DNA of 64,000 nucleotides, from contig JBAXXL010000003.1 of the NCBI GenBank assembly GCA_037127915.1, forward strand, positions 62,001 to 126,000, read 5' to 3'. The notes under the pieces are model-generated. The model was not told the origin of the DNA. It made no database searches and saw only the letters and a list, made by a program, of their open reading frames with translations. Positions within the stretch are counted from its first letter, which is position 1. Every line of letters starts with the position of its first letter. A program made the position numbers and the translations under genes. Below, one piece after another: positions 31,288-38,780 of the stretch. This DNA is from JBAXXL01 sp037127915. GTDB taxonomy: Bacteria > Bacteroidota > Ignavibacteria > Kapaibacteriales > UBA2268.

Positions 31288-31314
31288 AAAAAAAGACAGA
31301 TTTTACTCTGCCTT
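31288..31314 (-). terminator. terminator-like hairpin overlapping the end of the DUF3098 gene
   Basis: On the minus strand AAGGCAGA pairs with TCTGTCTT (one G-U pair) around a 6-base loop and is followed by a run of eight T. It includes the last codons of the DUF3098 gene and may limit transcription into era. Confidence 0.7.
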
Positions 31315-31611
31315 CTTTGATTTAAAAACAACACTTTTTAAAATACCGAAGGGGATTATCACACAATATCCTAATAATAGCATTAAAGGAGCCACGGTGA
31401 TAGCCCAAAAATTATTCCATTTTCCATCAGGAATTGCAGGTTGTTCAGTTATTCCGGTCATCATCAATAAATAACCCAATATAATGACTCCAACTCCGAC
31501 GCCAATAATTATCAAATTTCCCTTCTCTAAAGGGAAATTCCAACCATTATTCGTTGATTTGCCCTTTTTTGATGCTTTTTGTCTCTGTTTTGCAACATTA
31601 TAGTTTGCCAT
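31303..31611 (-). CDS. DUF3098-like small membrane protein
   Basis: A 102-residue protein with a basic N-terminus and two membrane segments: NLIIIGVGVGVIILGYLLMM (about 32-52) and ITVAPLMLLLGYCVIIPFGIL (about 71-91). The FPLEKGNL lead-in before the first helix and the VAPxxLxLGYxxxIPxGI pattern match DUF3098 proteins of Bacteroidota (often with FPFGKxNY). Function unknown. It directly precedes era, an association seen with small membrane proteins in this phylum. Confidence 0.7.
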   Translation of the reverse strand: MANYNVAKQRQKASKKGKSTNNGWNFPLEKGNLIIIGVGVGVIILGYLLMMTGITEQPAIPDGKWNNFWAITVAPLMLLLGYCVIIPFGILKSVVFKSKKAE

Positions 31612-31686
31612 AACAATCCTTTTTTTTATTTTTGATTAAATATATTTACAAATTAAAGAATAAAATAATAATTAAGCAAGGTTTCA

Positions 31687-32925
31687 ATGCAAAATATAGA
31701 TGAATTTAGCATTAATACAGAAAAAACTGACGTTGTAAACGGAAAATTATTGATTGTATCCACCCCGATTGGTAATAAAAACGATTACACTATCCGTGCC
31801 GTTAATGCGCTAAAAATCGTAGATTATGTTGTCTGCGAAGAGATGAAAGAAGGAGCCCGCATACTGCGGGAACTAAATATCTCAAAAGAATTGATTACTC
31901 TGAACGAACAAAATGAAAATGAGCAGGCAGATGAAGTAATAAAATTGATTAAAGAAGGAAACAAAGTTGCATTGGTTAGCGACTGCGGAACACCTGTTTT
32001 CGCCGACCCGGGTTCGTATTTGGTGCAAAAGGTAATTCAATTAGATTTGCCAATCGAAATTGTTCCTGGTGTATCGAGCATAATGACCGCTATTGTTCGT
32101 AGCGGTTTGGACATCAATAAATTTTATTATGCAGGTTTTGTCAGCCGCAAACCGGAAGAACGTTATGCCGAGCTTACAGCCCTTTCTAAAATGCCATCGA
32201 CTATAGTTCTTTTGGAAACACCGTACCGTCTGTTGCCTTTATTACAAGCCGCATCGGATATTATGCCGCACAGACAGGCATATTTGGCTTTTAATTTGAC
32301 AACTATTTTCGAAAGCCATCATTACGGAACGTTAAAGCAATTATATGAGAAATTCAACGAAACGAAAGTAAAAGCCGAATTTGTGCTTTGCTTCGAAGGT
32401 TCAAAATCAAATTCCTATCCATTGGAACACAGCACGGAAGTAAAACCGAAACCGTTCAAAAGACCAATTAAACGCGATGAAAAGCCTTTCCGTAAGCGCG
32501 AAGAACGTGGTACAGGGCGCGATTTTGATAGACCACGCAATGATGATAGAAGTTCTGACCGCGGTGCTCCACGTGGCCGCAGTGATGACAGAAGTTCAGA
32601 CAGAGGCGGCGAAAGAAGACATGACGACAGCAGAACCCCCGAAAGAGGTAGCTGGAGAAACCGCGACGATGAAAGAAGGCCGCAAAGAAGTAGCGACAGA
32701 AGCCGTAACGATGATAGAACTTCGGAAAGAGGATATGACAGAAGCCGCGACGACAGTAGAACGCCCAATAGAGATAGCTGGCGCAGTCACGACGATGAAA
32801 GAAGACCGCAAAGAAGCAACGACAGAGGTCGGGACGAAAACAAGGCTCCTGAACGTGGTACAGAGCGCAAAAGAGATTTCAATCCGAATGAAGAGCGCAG
32901 AAGAAGAAACAATAAAGAAGAATAA
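31687..32925 (+). CDS. rsmI: RsmI-type 16S rRNA 2'-O-methyltransferase with long arginine-rich tail
   Basis: Residues about 20-240 form a tetrapyrrole-methylase-fold SAM enzyme with the RsmI patterns LLIVSTPIGNKNDYTIRAVN, EEMKEGARIL, ALVSDCGTPVFADPG and IEIVPGVSSIMTAI. RsmI methylates the 2'-OH of C1402 in 16S rRNA. Residues about 255-412 are an unusual low-complexity tail of repeating D-R-S-S-D-R-G and DDERRPQRS units, rich in Arg, Asp and Ser, derived from expanded DNA repeats that leave all frames open. Such RGG/RD-rich tails bind RNA in other proteins; here the role is unknown. Monocistronic, divergent from the DUF3098/era pair. Confidence 0.9.
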   Translation: MQNIDEFSINTEKTDVVNGKLLIVSTPIGNKNDYTIRAVNALKIVDYVVCEEMKEGARILRELNISKELITLNEQNENEQADEVIKLIKEGNKVALVSDCGTPVFADPGSYLVQKVIQLDLPIEIVPGVSSIMTAIVRSGLDINKFYYAGFVSRKPEERYAELTALSKMPSTIVLLETPYRLLPLLQAASDIMPHRQAYLAFNLTTIFESHHYGTLKQLYEKFNETKVKAEFVLCFEGSKSNSYPLEHSTEVKPKPFKRPIKRDEKPFRKREERGTGRDFDRPRNDDRSSDRGAPRGRSDDRSSDRGGERRHDDSRTPERGSWRNRDDERRPQRSSDRSRNDDRTSERGYDRSRDDSRTPNRDSWRSHDDERRPQRSNDRGRDENKAPERGTERKRDFNPNEERRRRNNKEE

Positions 32926-32961
32926 TGTTTAATTATAAATTATAAATGGGAAGAAGAGGAA

Positions 32962-33044
32962 TGTCATTACCGCGAAAGCGGTAATATCCCTGATAATTAT
33001 ACACTTAGTCATTCTGAACGAAGTGAAGAATCCATCTTCGATTA
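32962..33044. repeat. GAAA-hairpin intergenic repeat, copy 3 (inverted)
   Basis: Inverse orientation relative to the copies near 30.2 kb. Hairpin ATTACCGC-GAAA-GCGGTAAT (32966-32985), then TATCCCTGATAATTATACAC and a CATTCTGAACGAAGTGAAGA segment. Compared with the other copies two stem positions changed and both partners changed with them. Confidence 0.8.
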
Positions 33045-33211
33045 ATTGAAAGCCAGCAACCACAAAGTGGTTGAAAATGAATAGAGAATAAGGAATAGAC
33101 CAAAAATCTATCCCTTATTATTCTTATCTATTATTTATTCGCTGAAAATTCTTGTGTTTGCCCGAAAGCGAAGTTTCAGTTTAGTTCTCATAGTTTTTCC
33201 TTTTTCCCCAG

Positions 33212-33236
33212 CCCCGCTACTGTTTTGTTAGCGGGG
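33212..33236. repeat. CCCCGC hairpin repeat, copy 2
   Basis: CCCCGCTA and TAGCGGGG around a 9-base loop. The rest of the 32926-33248 gap holds the inverted GAAA-hairpin element and unremarkable AT-rich DNA; no gene is seen. Confidence 0.65.
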
Positions 33237-33248
33237 TGGATGAACATT

Positions 33249-34061
33249 TTAATAGTATTCTTTACCGCCTATTGTTTTAATTTGTATTCTTTGGTTCTTA
33301 TCTTTGTATTTCTCGTAGAATTTAGCTACGTCTTTATCTGTTCCAATCATCGTAATTACTCTTAGGCTATCCATTTTGAAAATGCAATCGGGTACTTTTA
33401 GAAATCGGTCGGACTCAATAGTCAGTTCCTTCAAACCTTTCATTTTGCAGATTTCGCTTGGTATTTTTTTAAACTTTGTTCTATTGATTGTCAACTTTTC
33501 AAGATTATTGAGCGCAATCACGTTTTTTGGAATTGAAAAGTATTTCGTGGGAATATCTAAAGTCAAATCCATGAGATTTGGAAAATCCTTAAGAATATTA
33601 CTGTAATAATTGTCATTGTCAAATGCCTCGGTAAAAACAATTCTTTCAATGTTCTTTAAGCTTGTTATGTTCTTTATTGGTGGCTCAGTCGAGGAAATAA
33701 TAATGGATTTCAAGTTCTTAGGAGTTTCGCTTATATTTATACTTGCATAAGGCCAATTAAAATATATTTCACTAAGATTAGGAAAATCATTAATATAATC
33801 AGTTATTTCGGAAGAATCGCCAAAACTATAATATATGAAATTTATTTTACTTCTCTCAGCAATACTCCTTGAGGTATATTTCCTAATATCTTTATCATTT
33901 CTTAGCATTATCTGTGTTGTATCATTTAATGGAAACCTAATAACTCTTTCCCTTATTTTGAAATTGCTCAAATTTAAAATTTCACCATCAATAATTGTGA
34001 ATTTACATGAGTTCAGTAAGATACATAATAGTATTATACTAATTAAATTTATTATTTTCAT
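33249..34061 (-). CDS. leucine-rich-repeat lipoprotein
   Basis: A 270-residue lipoprotein: signal sequence with lipobox LLNSC, then leucine-rich repeats of the 22-24-residue type. Visible units include LSEIYFNWP, LKSIIISST, IERIVFTEAF, LMDLTLDIP, LEKLTINRTKFKKIPSEICK, LKELTIESDRFLKVPDCIFK and LRVITMIG. LRR lipoproteins usually present a protein-binding surface at the cell envelope. It lies alone between two repeat-filled gaps. Start ATG 34061 follows GGAGATAAA. Confidence 0.85.
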   Translation of the reverse strand: MKIINLISIILLCILLNSCKFTIIDGEILNLSNFKIRERVIRFPLNDTTQIMLRNDKDIRKYTSRSIAERSKINFIYYSFGDSSEITDYINDFPNLSEIYFNWPYASINISETPKNLKSIIISSTEPPIKNITSLKNIERIVFTEAFDNDNYYSNILKDFPNLMDLTLDIPTKYFSIPKNVIALNNLEKLTINRTKFKKIPSEICKMKGLKELTIESDRFLKVPDCIFKMDSLRVITMIGTDKDVAKFYEKYKDKNQRIQIKTIGGKEYY

Positions 34062-34236
34062 TTTATCTCCTTAAGAATTTTTCTCATGCCGTCAAATCTT
34101 TCATCAAATGGCATTCCGGTATTGGTTCTCATTCTTTCATTTTTCATTCAGCACCCGCAAAATTGCAACATACAATAGAAATCCAATTCTAAATTAAACA
34201 AAATGTAACTAATAACCAAAAGGGTGACGGTTTTTT

Positions 34237-34391
34237 CATCCCGTAGGGATGCAATATTGGTAGAAAATCGTTTAACCAGCATACGCGAAGTGCCTTTAGG
34301 TACGATAAATAATTCTATTTCGTCCCGATGGGACTTTACAAAACAACCATCTGCATTTTCTACCGATATTTCATAACTACGGCACTTTTTC
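34237..34391. repeat. composite structured intergenic repeat, copy 2
   Basis: Same order as 29844-30000: CATCCCGTAGGGATG; AATATTGGTAGAAAAT pairing with ATTTTCTACCGATATT; internal GTGCCTTTAGGTAC and GTCCCGATGGGAC hairpins. The final GTGCC hairpin has lost its left arm. A 97-codon frame through this DNA is not a gene. Confidence 0.8.
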
Positions 34392-34407
34392 TTTTTTCCC
34401 AAACGCA

Positions 34408-34440
34408 AGATGGACTCCACTTTCAAAGTGGAGCCCATCT
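34408..34440. repeat. GATGGA...TCCATC palindrome, copy 4
   Basis: AGATGGACTCCACTTT / AAAGTGGAGCCCATCT around a single C; 16-base arms with one mismatch. Confidence 0.75.
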
Positions 34441-34476
34441 AAAACATTTCGCGAGAATGACATCTATCTTCTTCTC

Positions 34477-34507
34477 ATTTTCAATTTTCAACTTTCAATT
34501 TTCAATT
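34477..34507. repeat. TTTTCAA/CTTTCAA heptamer array before a stop codon
   Basis: Four to five heptamers ending 2 bases from the stop of the FadL-like gene; same position relative to the gene end as the arrays at 22827 and 30366. Confidence 0.7.
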
Positions 34508-34509
34508 GT

Positions 34510-35946
34510 TTAATATCTATATGTCAAACCTACTGTCACATTGAGTGGAGTGTTTTTGATAGAGTAATCCGAATAATATTGTGTGTCGAAAGTACCATAA
34601 TTAACTCTTTTTGTCGAATAATCACTCCAGCGAATTACGGCATCTAATCTTATATTTTCACCCAAATAAACACCCGCACCGAAAGCAATATTAGTATAAT
34701 TTGAATTTGGTGAATTATCAACATAAGGATTAGTAGTGTTTTCATAGCTACCGCGTACCGTAAGCGGAATCCCAGGTATTTGATATTCTAAACCCAAGCC
34801 ATATTTAGTTTCGGGAGTTAAATCGGTCTTTATATCTCTGTTTACGGAAGTTAACTCCGATACGCCATTTTTATAAACCAATTGAGTTACATCGCAATAT
34901 TCAACACCGGCGGTTATTGTTAATCCTACAACATTAGCTGAGAAACCTGCAGAATAGATAAATGGCGTAGTAATGCTATAAGTTGTAGCCATTGTCTCTA
35001 ATGAATCCGGTGACCACCAAGCATTAGTATTATCAGTATAATCAGCGTAATATGTTGTGCTGTATTCTTCATTAAAGCCGTAATATGTCGGTAGTTGTAC
35101 ACCAACTGCGGCTCGCATATATTTGCCGATTCTACCTTGTAAGCCTATCATACCGGAAATACCTGCAATATAAGAATCTTGAAATTGTTCTAATTGCAAG
35201 GATTTTAATTCTTTGCCTAATATAGGAATTTGGTGCATGTTGTTTTTATCGGTTTCGCGATAATCTCTGTAGTAGTGATAACTCCCCCATTTACCTATAA
35301 CCGACATACCCATCGATAAATAATCCGATAATTCTAATCCGAATCCACCGGTAATATTATGAATACCGCCGGTTTCCTCGACAAAATTATTTTGCTGTAC
35401 TTCGCCTTTATAATCCGTTGCCAATTTATCACCTTGGAAGTCGGCTAAATATAATTCATAAGCCCAATTCTGTTTAATTTTTTGAGGTCCATTGTATGAT
35501 TCATCAGCTATAATTGATGAACTTGGATTATAAACATCGAATGATTGAGTACCATTGAAAGAACTTTCGTAAAAATATCCTATACCCAATGCGGCATTTT
35601 TTGAGGCACCGTAAACAGGTGTAATCAAACCAATATTTGAAAGATAACCTTTGTTAACAGGATAATCAGTCAATACATTTAGGTAATTTGTTTGCGTTTT
35701 ACTGCTTTCGTAACCGAATCCAACACTTAATTCCGTTTTTGGGATAAGCGCTAAACCCGCCGGATTATAAAATAGTGCACCCATATCGTCTAAGATTCCG
35801 TGGTATGATACACCCAGCCCTGCAGTACGCGCAGTAACCATTCCGTTTGGTCGGGCATATCTTAATGCATCATCGACGGTCTGTGCTGATAAAAAAGAAA
35901 CCGATAGACTAATAAACATCAATATGAATATTACTTTTTTCACCAT
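34510..35946 (-). CDS. FadL/OmpP1-family outer membrane barrel
   Basis: A 478-residue outer membrane protein: signal peptide (FILMFISLSVSFLSAQ), then the OmpP1/FadL-type N-terminus RTAGLGVSYHGILDDMGALFYNPAGLALIP, which precedes a barrel rich in alternating aromatic strands and ending VTVGLTYRY. The family imports hydrophobic molecules; in Bacteroidota relatives also act as T9SS-linked PorV-type proteins. Its ATG overlaps the stop of the upstream lipoprotein gene by one base (TAATG), so the two are translated together. Confidence 0.82.
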   Translation of the reverse strand: MVKKVIFILMFISLSVSFLSAQTVDDALRYARPNGMVTARTAGLGVSYHGILDDMGALFYNPAGLALIPKTELSVGFGYESSKTQTNYLNVLTDYPVNKGYLSNIGLITPVYGASKNAALGIGYFYESSFNGTQSFDVYNPSSSIIADESYNGPQKIKQNWAYELYLADFQGDKLATDYKGEVQQNNFVEETGGIHNITGGFGLELSDYLSMGMSVIGKWGSYHYYRDYRETDKNNMHQIPILGKELKSLQLEQFQDSYIAGISGMIGLQGRIGKYMRAAVGVQLPTYYGFNEEYSTTYYADYTDNTNAWWSPDSLETMATTYSITTPFIYSAGFSANVVGLTITAGVEYCDVTQLVYKNGVSELTSVNRDIKTDLTPETKYGLGLEYQIPGIPLTVRGSYENTTNPYVDNSPNSNYTNIAFGAGVYLGENIRLDAVIRWSDYSTKRVNYGTFDTQYYSDYSIKNTPLNVTVGLTYRY

Positions 35947-37217
35947 TATCTCCTGCCGCCTCTTGGTTGTGAACTCGATGATCCACTTGAAGAACCGCCG
36001 CTCGAACGGCTGGAACCGCTTGAAGAACCTGATGAACGCGACGAAGAGCCACTGCTTCCGCTCGAAGCAGGGCTACTGCTTCTATATGATGATCCGCTTG
36101 AAGATGGACTAGGAGCCGGACTTGATGAACGTGACGAAACCCCTGCATCAGATTTTCCACCTGAACGGGTTGGTGTAGGTGCAGGCGTTGGAGCCGGACT
36201 CGATGAACGAGGTGATACACTTCCACCGGTTTGCCCATTTGAACGGGTTGGCGATGAAGTTGAACCCGATGAACGTGGTGACACAGTTTCATTTGATTGC
36301 CCACTTGAACGATAAGTTGGGTTACTTCTTATATCAACATTGCCTGAATTTGGATTATCTCTATATGTAGTGCCTGTTCCGCGTGTATTGCCTTGCCCGT
36401 TAGTATTCGTCTCAGAACGGACATTGCTTGAATTTGATGAGCGGTAAACTGAACTACCAGGATTATAGGTTGCTCCCGATGAGCGTGAAAATGACTTCAC
36501 TGAATTAACACCCGAACCGGAGCGAGAATACGAGCCTCCTGTTCCTGACCTGCTAGAACCATCAGTACCATAAGACCTCGAACGAGTATTATAGTCACGG
36601 CTATTATAACTGCCATCCGACATGTGTGCATAACTTCTGCGGCTTACGCCAAAGTCACGGTATGTTCTTTCTTTAGGAACATAGTCTCTATGATAAGAGT
36701 AGTATGGCTGATTGTACCATGCATAGCATCCGGAATAAGGATTGTTATACCAATTATATCCATAATACGGATTATAGTTGTACCATGGTGAATACCAATC
36801 CCAATAAGGATCCCAACCCATACTATAATATGAATATGGAGAATAATACGAGAAACCCCAACCTTGATAGCGGTACCACCAAGGAACTATTACTGGCACA
36901 TACATTGATCCGCCATAAACACCTGCGTATACATCAGGTGAGTTCGAAACATAAACATTGGTTACACTGCCGTCTGAATTAGTATAGACCTGATCTTGGT
37001 TCGTTTCTTGTAAAGGATTACGCCAATTTTCAGATTTTTCGATATAAACTTCTTGTTGATCTAAATCACCTGCTCTATAAGTTTGCTCCTTATTTTGCGG
37101 TGGTTGCGGATTGTTATTATAACCATAATAGTTATTCACTGTGCCGGGTGTTGTACACCCTGCCATAACTATGATTGATAAAACTAATCCTGCGCTGTAT
37201 TTAATATAAGTCTTCAT
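35946..37217 (-). CDS. Tyr/Trp-rich then Ser/Arg-rich lipoprotein
   Basis: A 423-residue lipoprotein (lipobox VMAGC). Residues about 100-180 are dominated by Tyr, Trp, Pro and Asn (WDPYWDWYSPWYNYNPYYGY); residues about 205-423 by Ser, Arg, Gly and Thr, with repeats such as SRSSGSTSS and PRSSSPAPTPAP. It ends in GGRR. No catalytic motif is apparent; composition suggests an extended, surface-exposed or sticky structural protein. Tight coupling with the FadL-like barrel suggests a shared outer membrane location. No family assigned. Confidence 0.75.
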   Translation of the reverse strand: MKTYIKYSAGLVLSIIVMAGCTTPGTVNNYYGYNNNPQPPQNKEQTYRAGDLDQQEVYIEKSENWRNPLQETNQDQVYTNSDGSVTNVYVSNSPDVYAGVYGGSMYVPVIVPWWYRYQGWGFSYYSPYSYYSMGWDPYWDWYSPWYNYNPYYGYNWYNNPYSGCYAWYNQPYYSYHRDYVPKERTYRDFGVSRRSYAHMSDGSYNSRDYNTRSRSYGTDGSSRSGTGGSYSRSGSGVNSVKSFSRSSGATYNPGSSVYRSSNSSNVRSETNTNGQGNTRGTGTTYRDNPNSGNVDIRSNPTYRSSGQSNETVSPRSSGSTSSPTRSNGQTGGSVSPRSSSPAPTPAPTPTRSGGKSDAGVSSRSSSPAPSPSSSGSSYRSSSPASSGSSGSSSRSSGSSSGSSRSSGGSSSGSSSSQPRGGRR

Positions 37218-37292
37218 TTACGTACCCTCCGTAAAAAATTTTAATCTTTCTATACTTGTTAAACGTATGATAAATTAAAAAAGTTTCATTTG

Positions 37293-37709
37293 CTATAAAA
37301 ATAAATTTTTATTGATTTCAGATTGGTCCATTATTTCTAAATTCTCCGTAATAACCTTAACAATTATATAATTTGCATCGTCCGGTCCGGAAAAGAAAGT
37401 AGTATAAAAAGGAAGCCAAAATTCTTTTTTCCTTGTGTCATCGTTTATATATTCAACAGAACCTGCGATTTTTAAATTTACTTCAATTGTATCCTCAAAC
37501 GTAGAGCTAATAGTCAAATTCACTTTTGGATTAGCATTCATTTGCTGGATTTTTATAGAATCATTTTTTGTAGCGAATAGTATGTTCATATCACAATCCA
37601 TCCGCATTAGAACATAACGGACTGACGGTTCGCCGGTTGTAGAAATTGTAGCTATTGCACCTACGTGCGGTTTTATAAATATATTTTTGATTTCATCATT
37701 ACTGATCAT
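37293..37709 (-). CDS. pyridoxamine 5'-phosphate oxidase-like flavoprotein
   Basis: A 138-residue protein with a split-barrel fold pattern: VGAIATISTTGEPSVRYVLMRMD, then ILFATKNDSIKIQQMNANPKVNLTI and IAGSVEYINDD. It resembles the general-stress-protein 26 branch, which binds flavin or heme. It is in a minus-strand pair with the rhomboid-like membrane protein (9-base gap). Substrate unknown. Confidence 0.75.
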   Translation of the reverse strand: MISNDEIKNIFIKPHVGAIATISTTGEPSVRYVLMRMDCDMNILFATKNDSIKIQQMNANPKVNLTISSTFEDTIEVNLKIAGSVEYINDDTRKKEFWLPFYTTFFSGPDDANYIIVKVITENLEIMDQSEINKNLFL

Positions 37710-37718
37710 ATTCTTCTC

Positions 37719-38582
37719 TTATTCTAAATGCTTTGATAATTCATTCAAAAACTTTATTTCTTTGGAATTTAATCCTTCCTTGCCATATAAATTTATTTTG
37801 TCTAATATTACGTTCAAAATTTCCTCATTTTCGGAAGAATTGTCGCTTAATAATGAAAGATGGGAATCAGACTCAGAATTGGCATAATTTGAAGCCTTTC
37901 TTTCATTGATATAAGCCATTTCCATAAACTTGTCAATATGCTCGCTTGAAGCCGCTTTTAAAGCCATCATTTCTTTGTTTTGCTTACTTTTCTTTATTTT
38001 AATCTGAATAAATGTAAAAAGACCTAACGTACTACCAACAATAAGCGATGATATAGGTAAAATCAATCCTTCTAACCCATAGCGTTTAACTATGAACAAA
38101 TTAAGTGCTGTCCAGAAAGAAAATACAACAATGGAATACATCCATATTTTTATATTTGGGATAGAACGATGAATTATTTCTTGAGGTTTATATATTGTAT
38201 AAAACACAAGCATCATACACGATACCATTTCTAACCCCGAAAATGGCATTGTTGATTTATTAAACAAACCGATTAATGATAGACCAAATATCCAAGTAAC
38301 CAACAAAATGAAAACGCCATAAAGTTTAGAATTAATAATGCTTTCTATTCGATAAGAAATTAATGGAAAAACGGCTAACAACAGGAATAATTCACTTAAA
38401 TAATTAAATGTAAACGGAAATGTTATTAATCGCCACACCTCGCCATTTGGTATTAACGATCCTGCCGAAAGATACATTTGAGAAAATAAATACCCTTTGG
38501 TAATGAGATTCAAAAAAGCTAATACTAGTACTATCAGTGGCATAGCTAATGAGAAATATATAATTTGCGGTTTTCTTTGCAT
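37719..38582 (-). CDS. rhomboid/Derlin-like membrane protein, probably inactive
   Basis: A 287-residue protein with five to six membrane segments. The N-terminal half shows the rhomboid-like WRLITFPFTF motif after the first helix, and the C-terminal cytosolic tail has NVILDKINLYGKEGLNSKEIKFLNELSKHL, a tail common to Bacteroidota rhomboids. The serine protease GxSG is reduced to PFSGLE and no histidine is found in the last helix, so I expect a pseudoprotease. It could chaperone or bind membrane proteins (inference). Confidence 0.65.
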   Translation of the reverse strand: MQRKPQIIYFSLAMPLIVLVLAFLNLITKGYLFSQMYLSAGSLIPNGEVWRLITFPFTFNYLSELFLLLAVFPLISYRIESIINSKLYGVFILLVTWIFGLSLIGLFNKSTMPFSGLEMVSCMMLVFYTIYKPQEIIHRSIPNIKIWMYSIVVFSFWTALNLFIVKRYGLEGLILPISSLIVGSTLGLFTFIQIKIKKSKQNKEMMALKAASSEHIDKFMEMAYINERKASNYANSESDSHLSLLSDNSSENEEILNVILDKINLYGKEGLNSKEIKFLNELSKHLE

Positions 38583-38710
38583 AAAATAATTGTTTTTGAC
38601 AAATATTAATTCATAAACTTAATAAAGAAATTTCTAATAAAAGAATTTTCCTCATATATATATAATGAAATTTTTCGGAAAAAGTTACAGTTGAGTACGA
38701 AAATAGTTAA

Positions 38711-38749
38711 AAAAAACCTTCCGATAGTCGTTTATCCTTCGGAAGGTTT
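38711..38749 (-). terminator. rho-independent terminator of the choice-of-anchor T9SS gene
   Basis: AAACCTTCCGA (38714-38724) pairs with TCGGAAGGTTT (38739-38749); read on the minus strand the stem is followed by a T run. Located about 35 bases after the stop at 38781. Confidence 0.85.
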
Positions 38750-38780
38750 CAAATAATCACTCAGAATTACAAATGTTTCG

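Noticed and set aside
32415..32932. Extra open frames over the rsmI tail
   Set aside because: By-products of the repetitive arginine/aspartate codons.
34148..34438. 96-codon minus-strand frame
   Set aside because: It runs through the composite repeat and the palindrome; no conservation expected.
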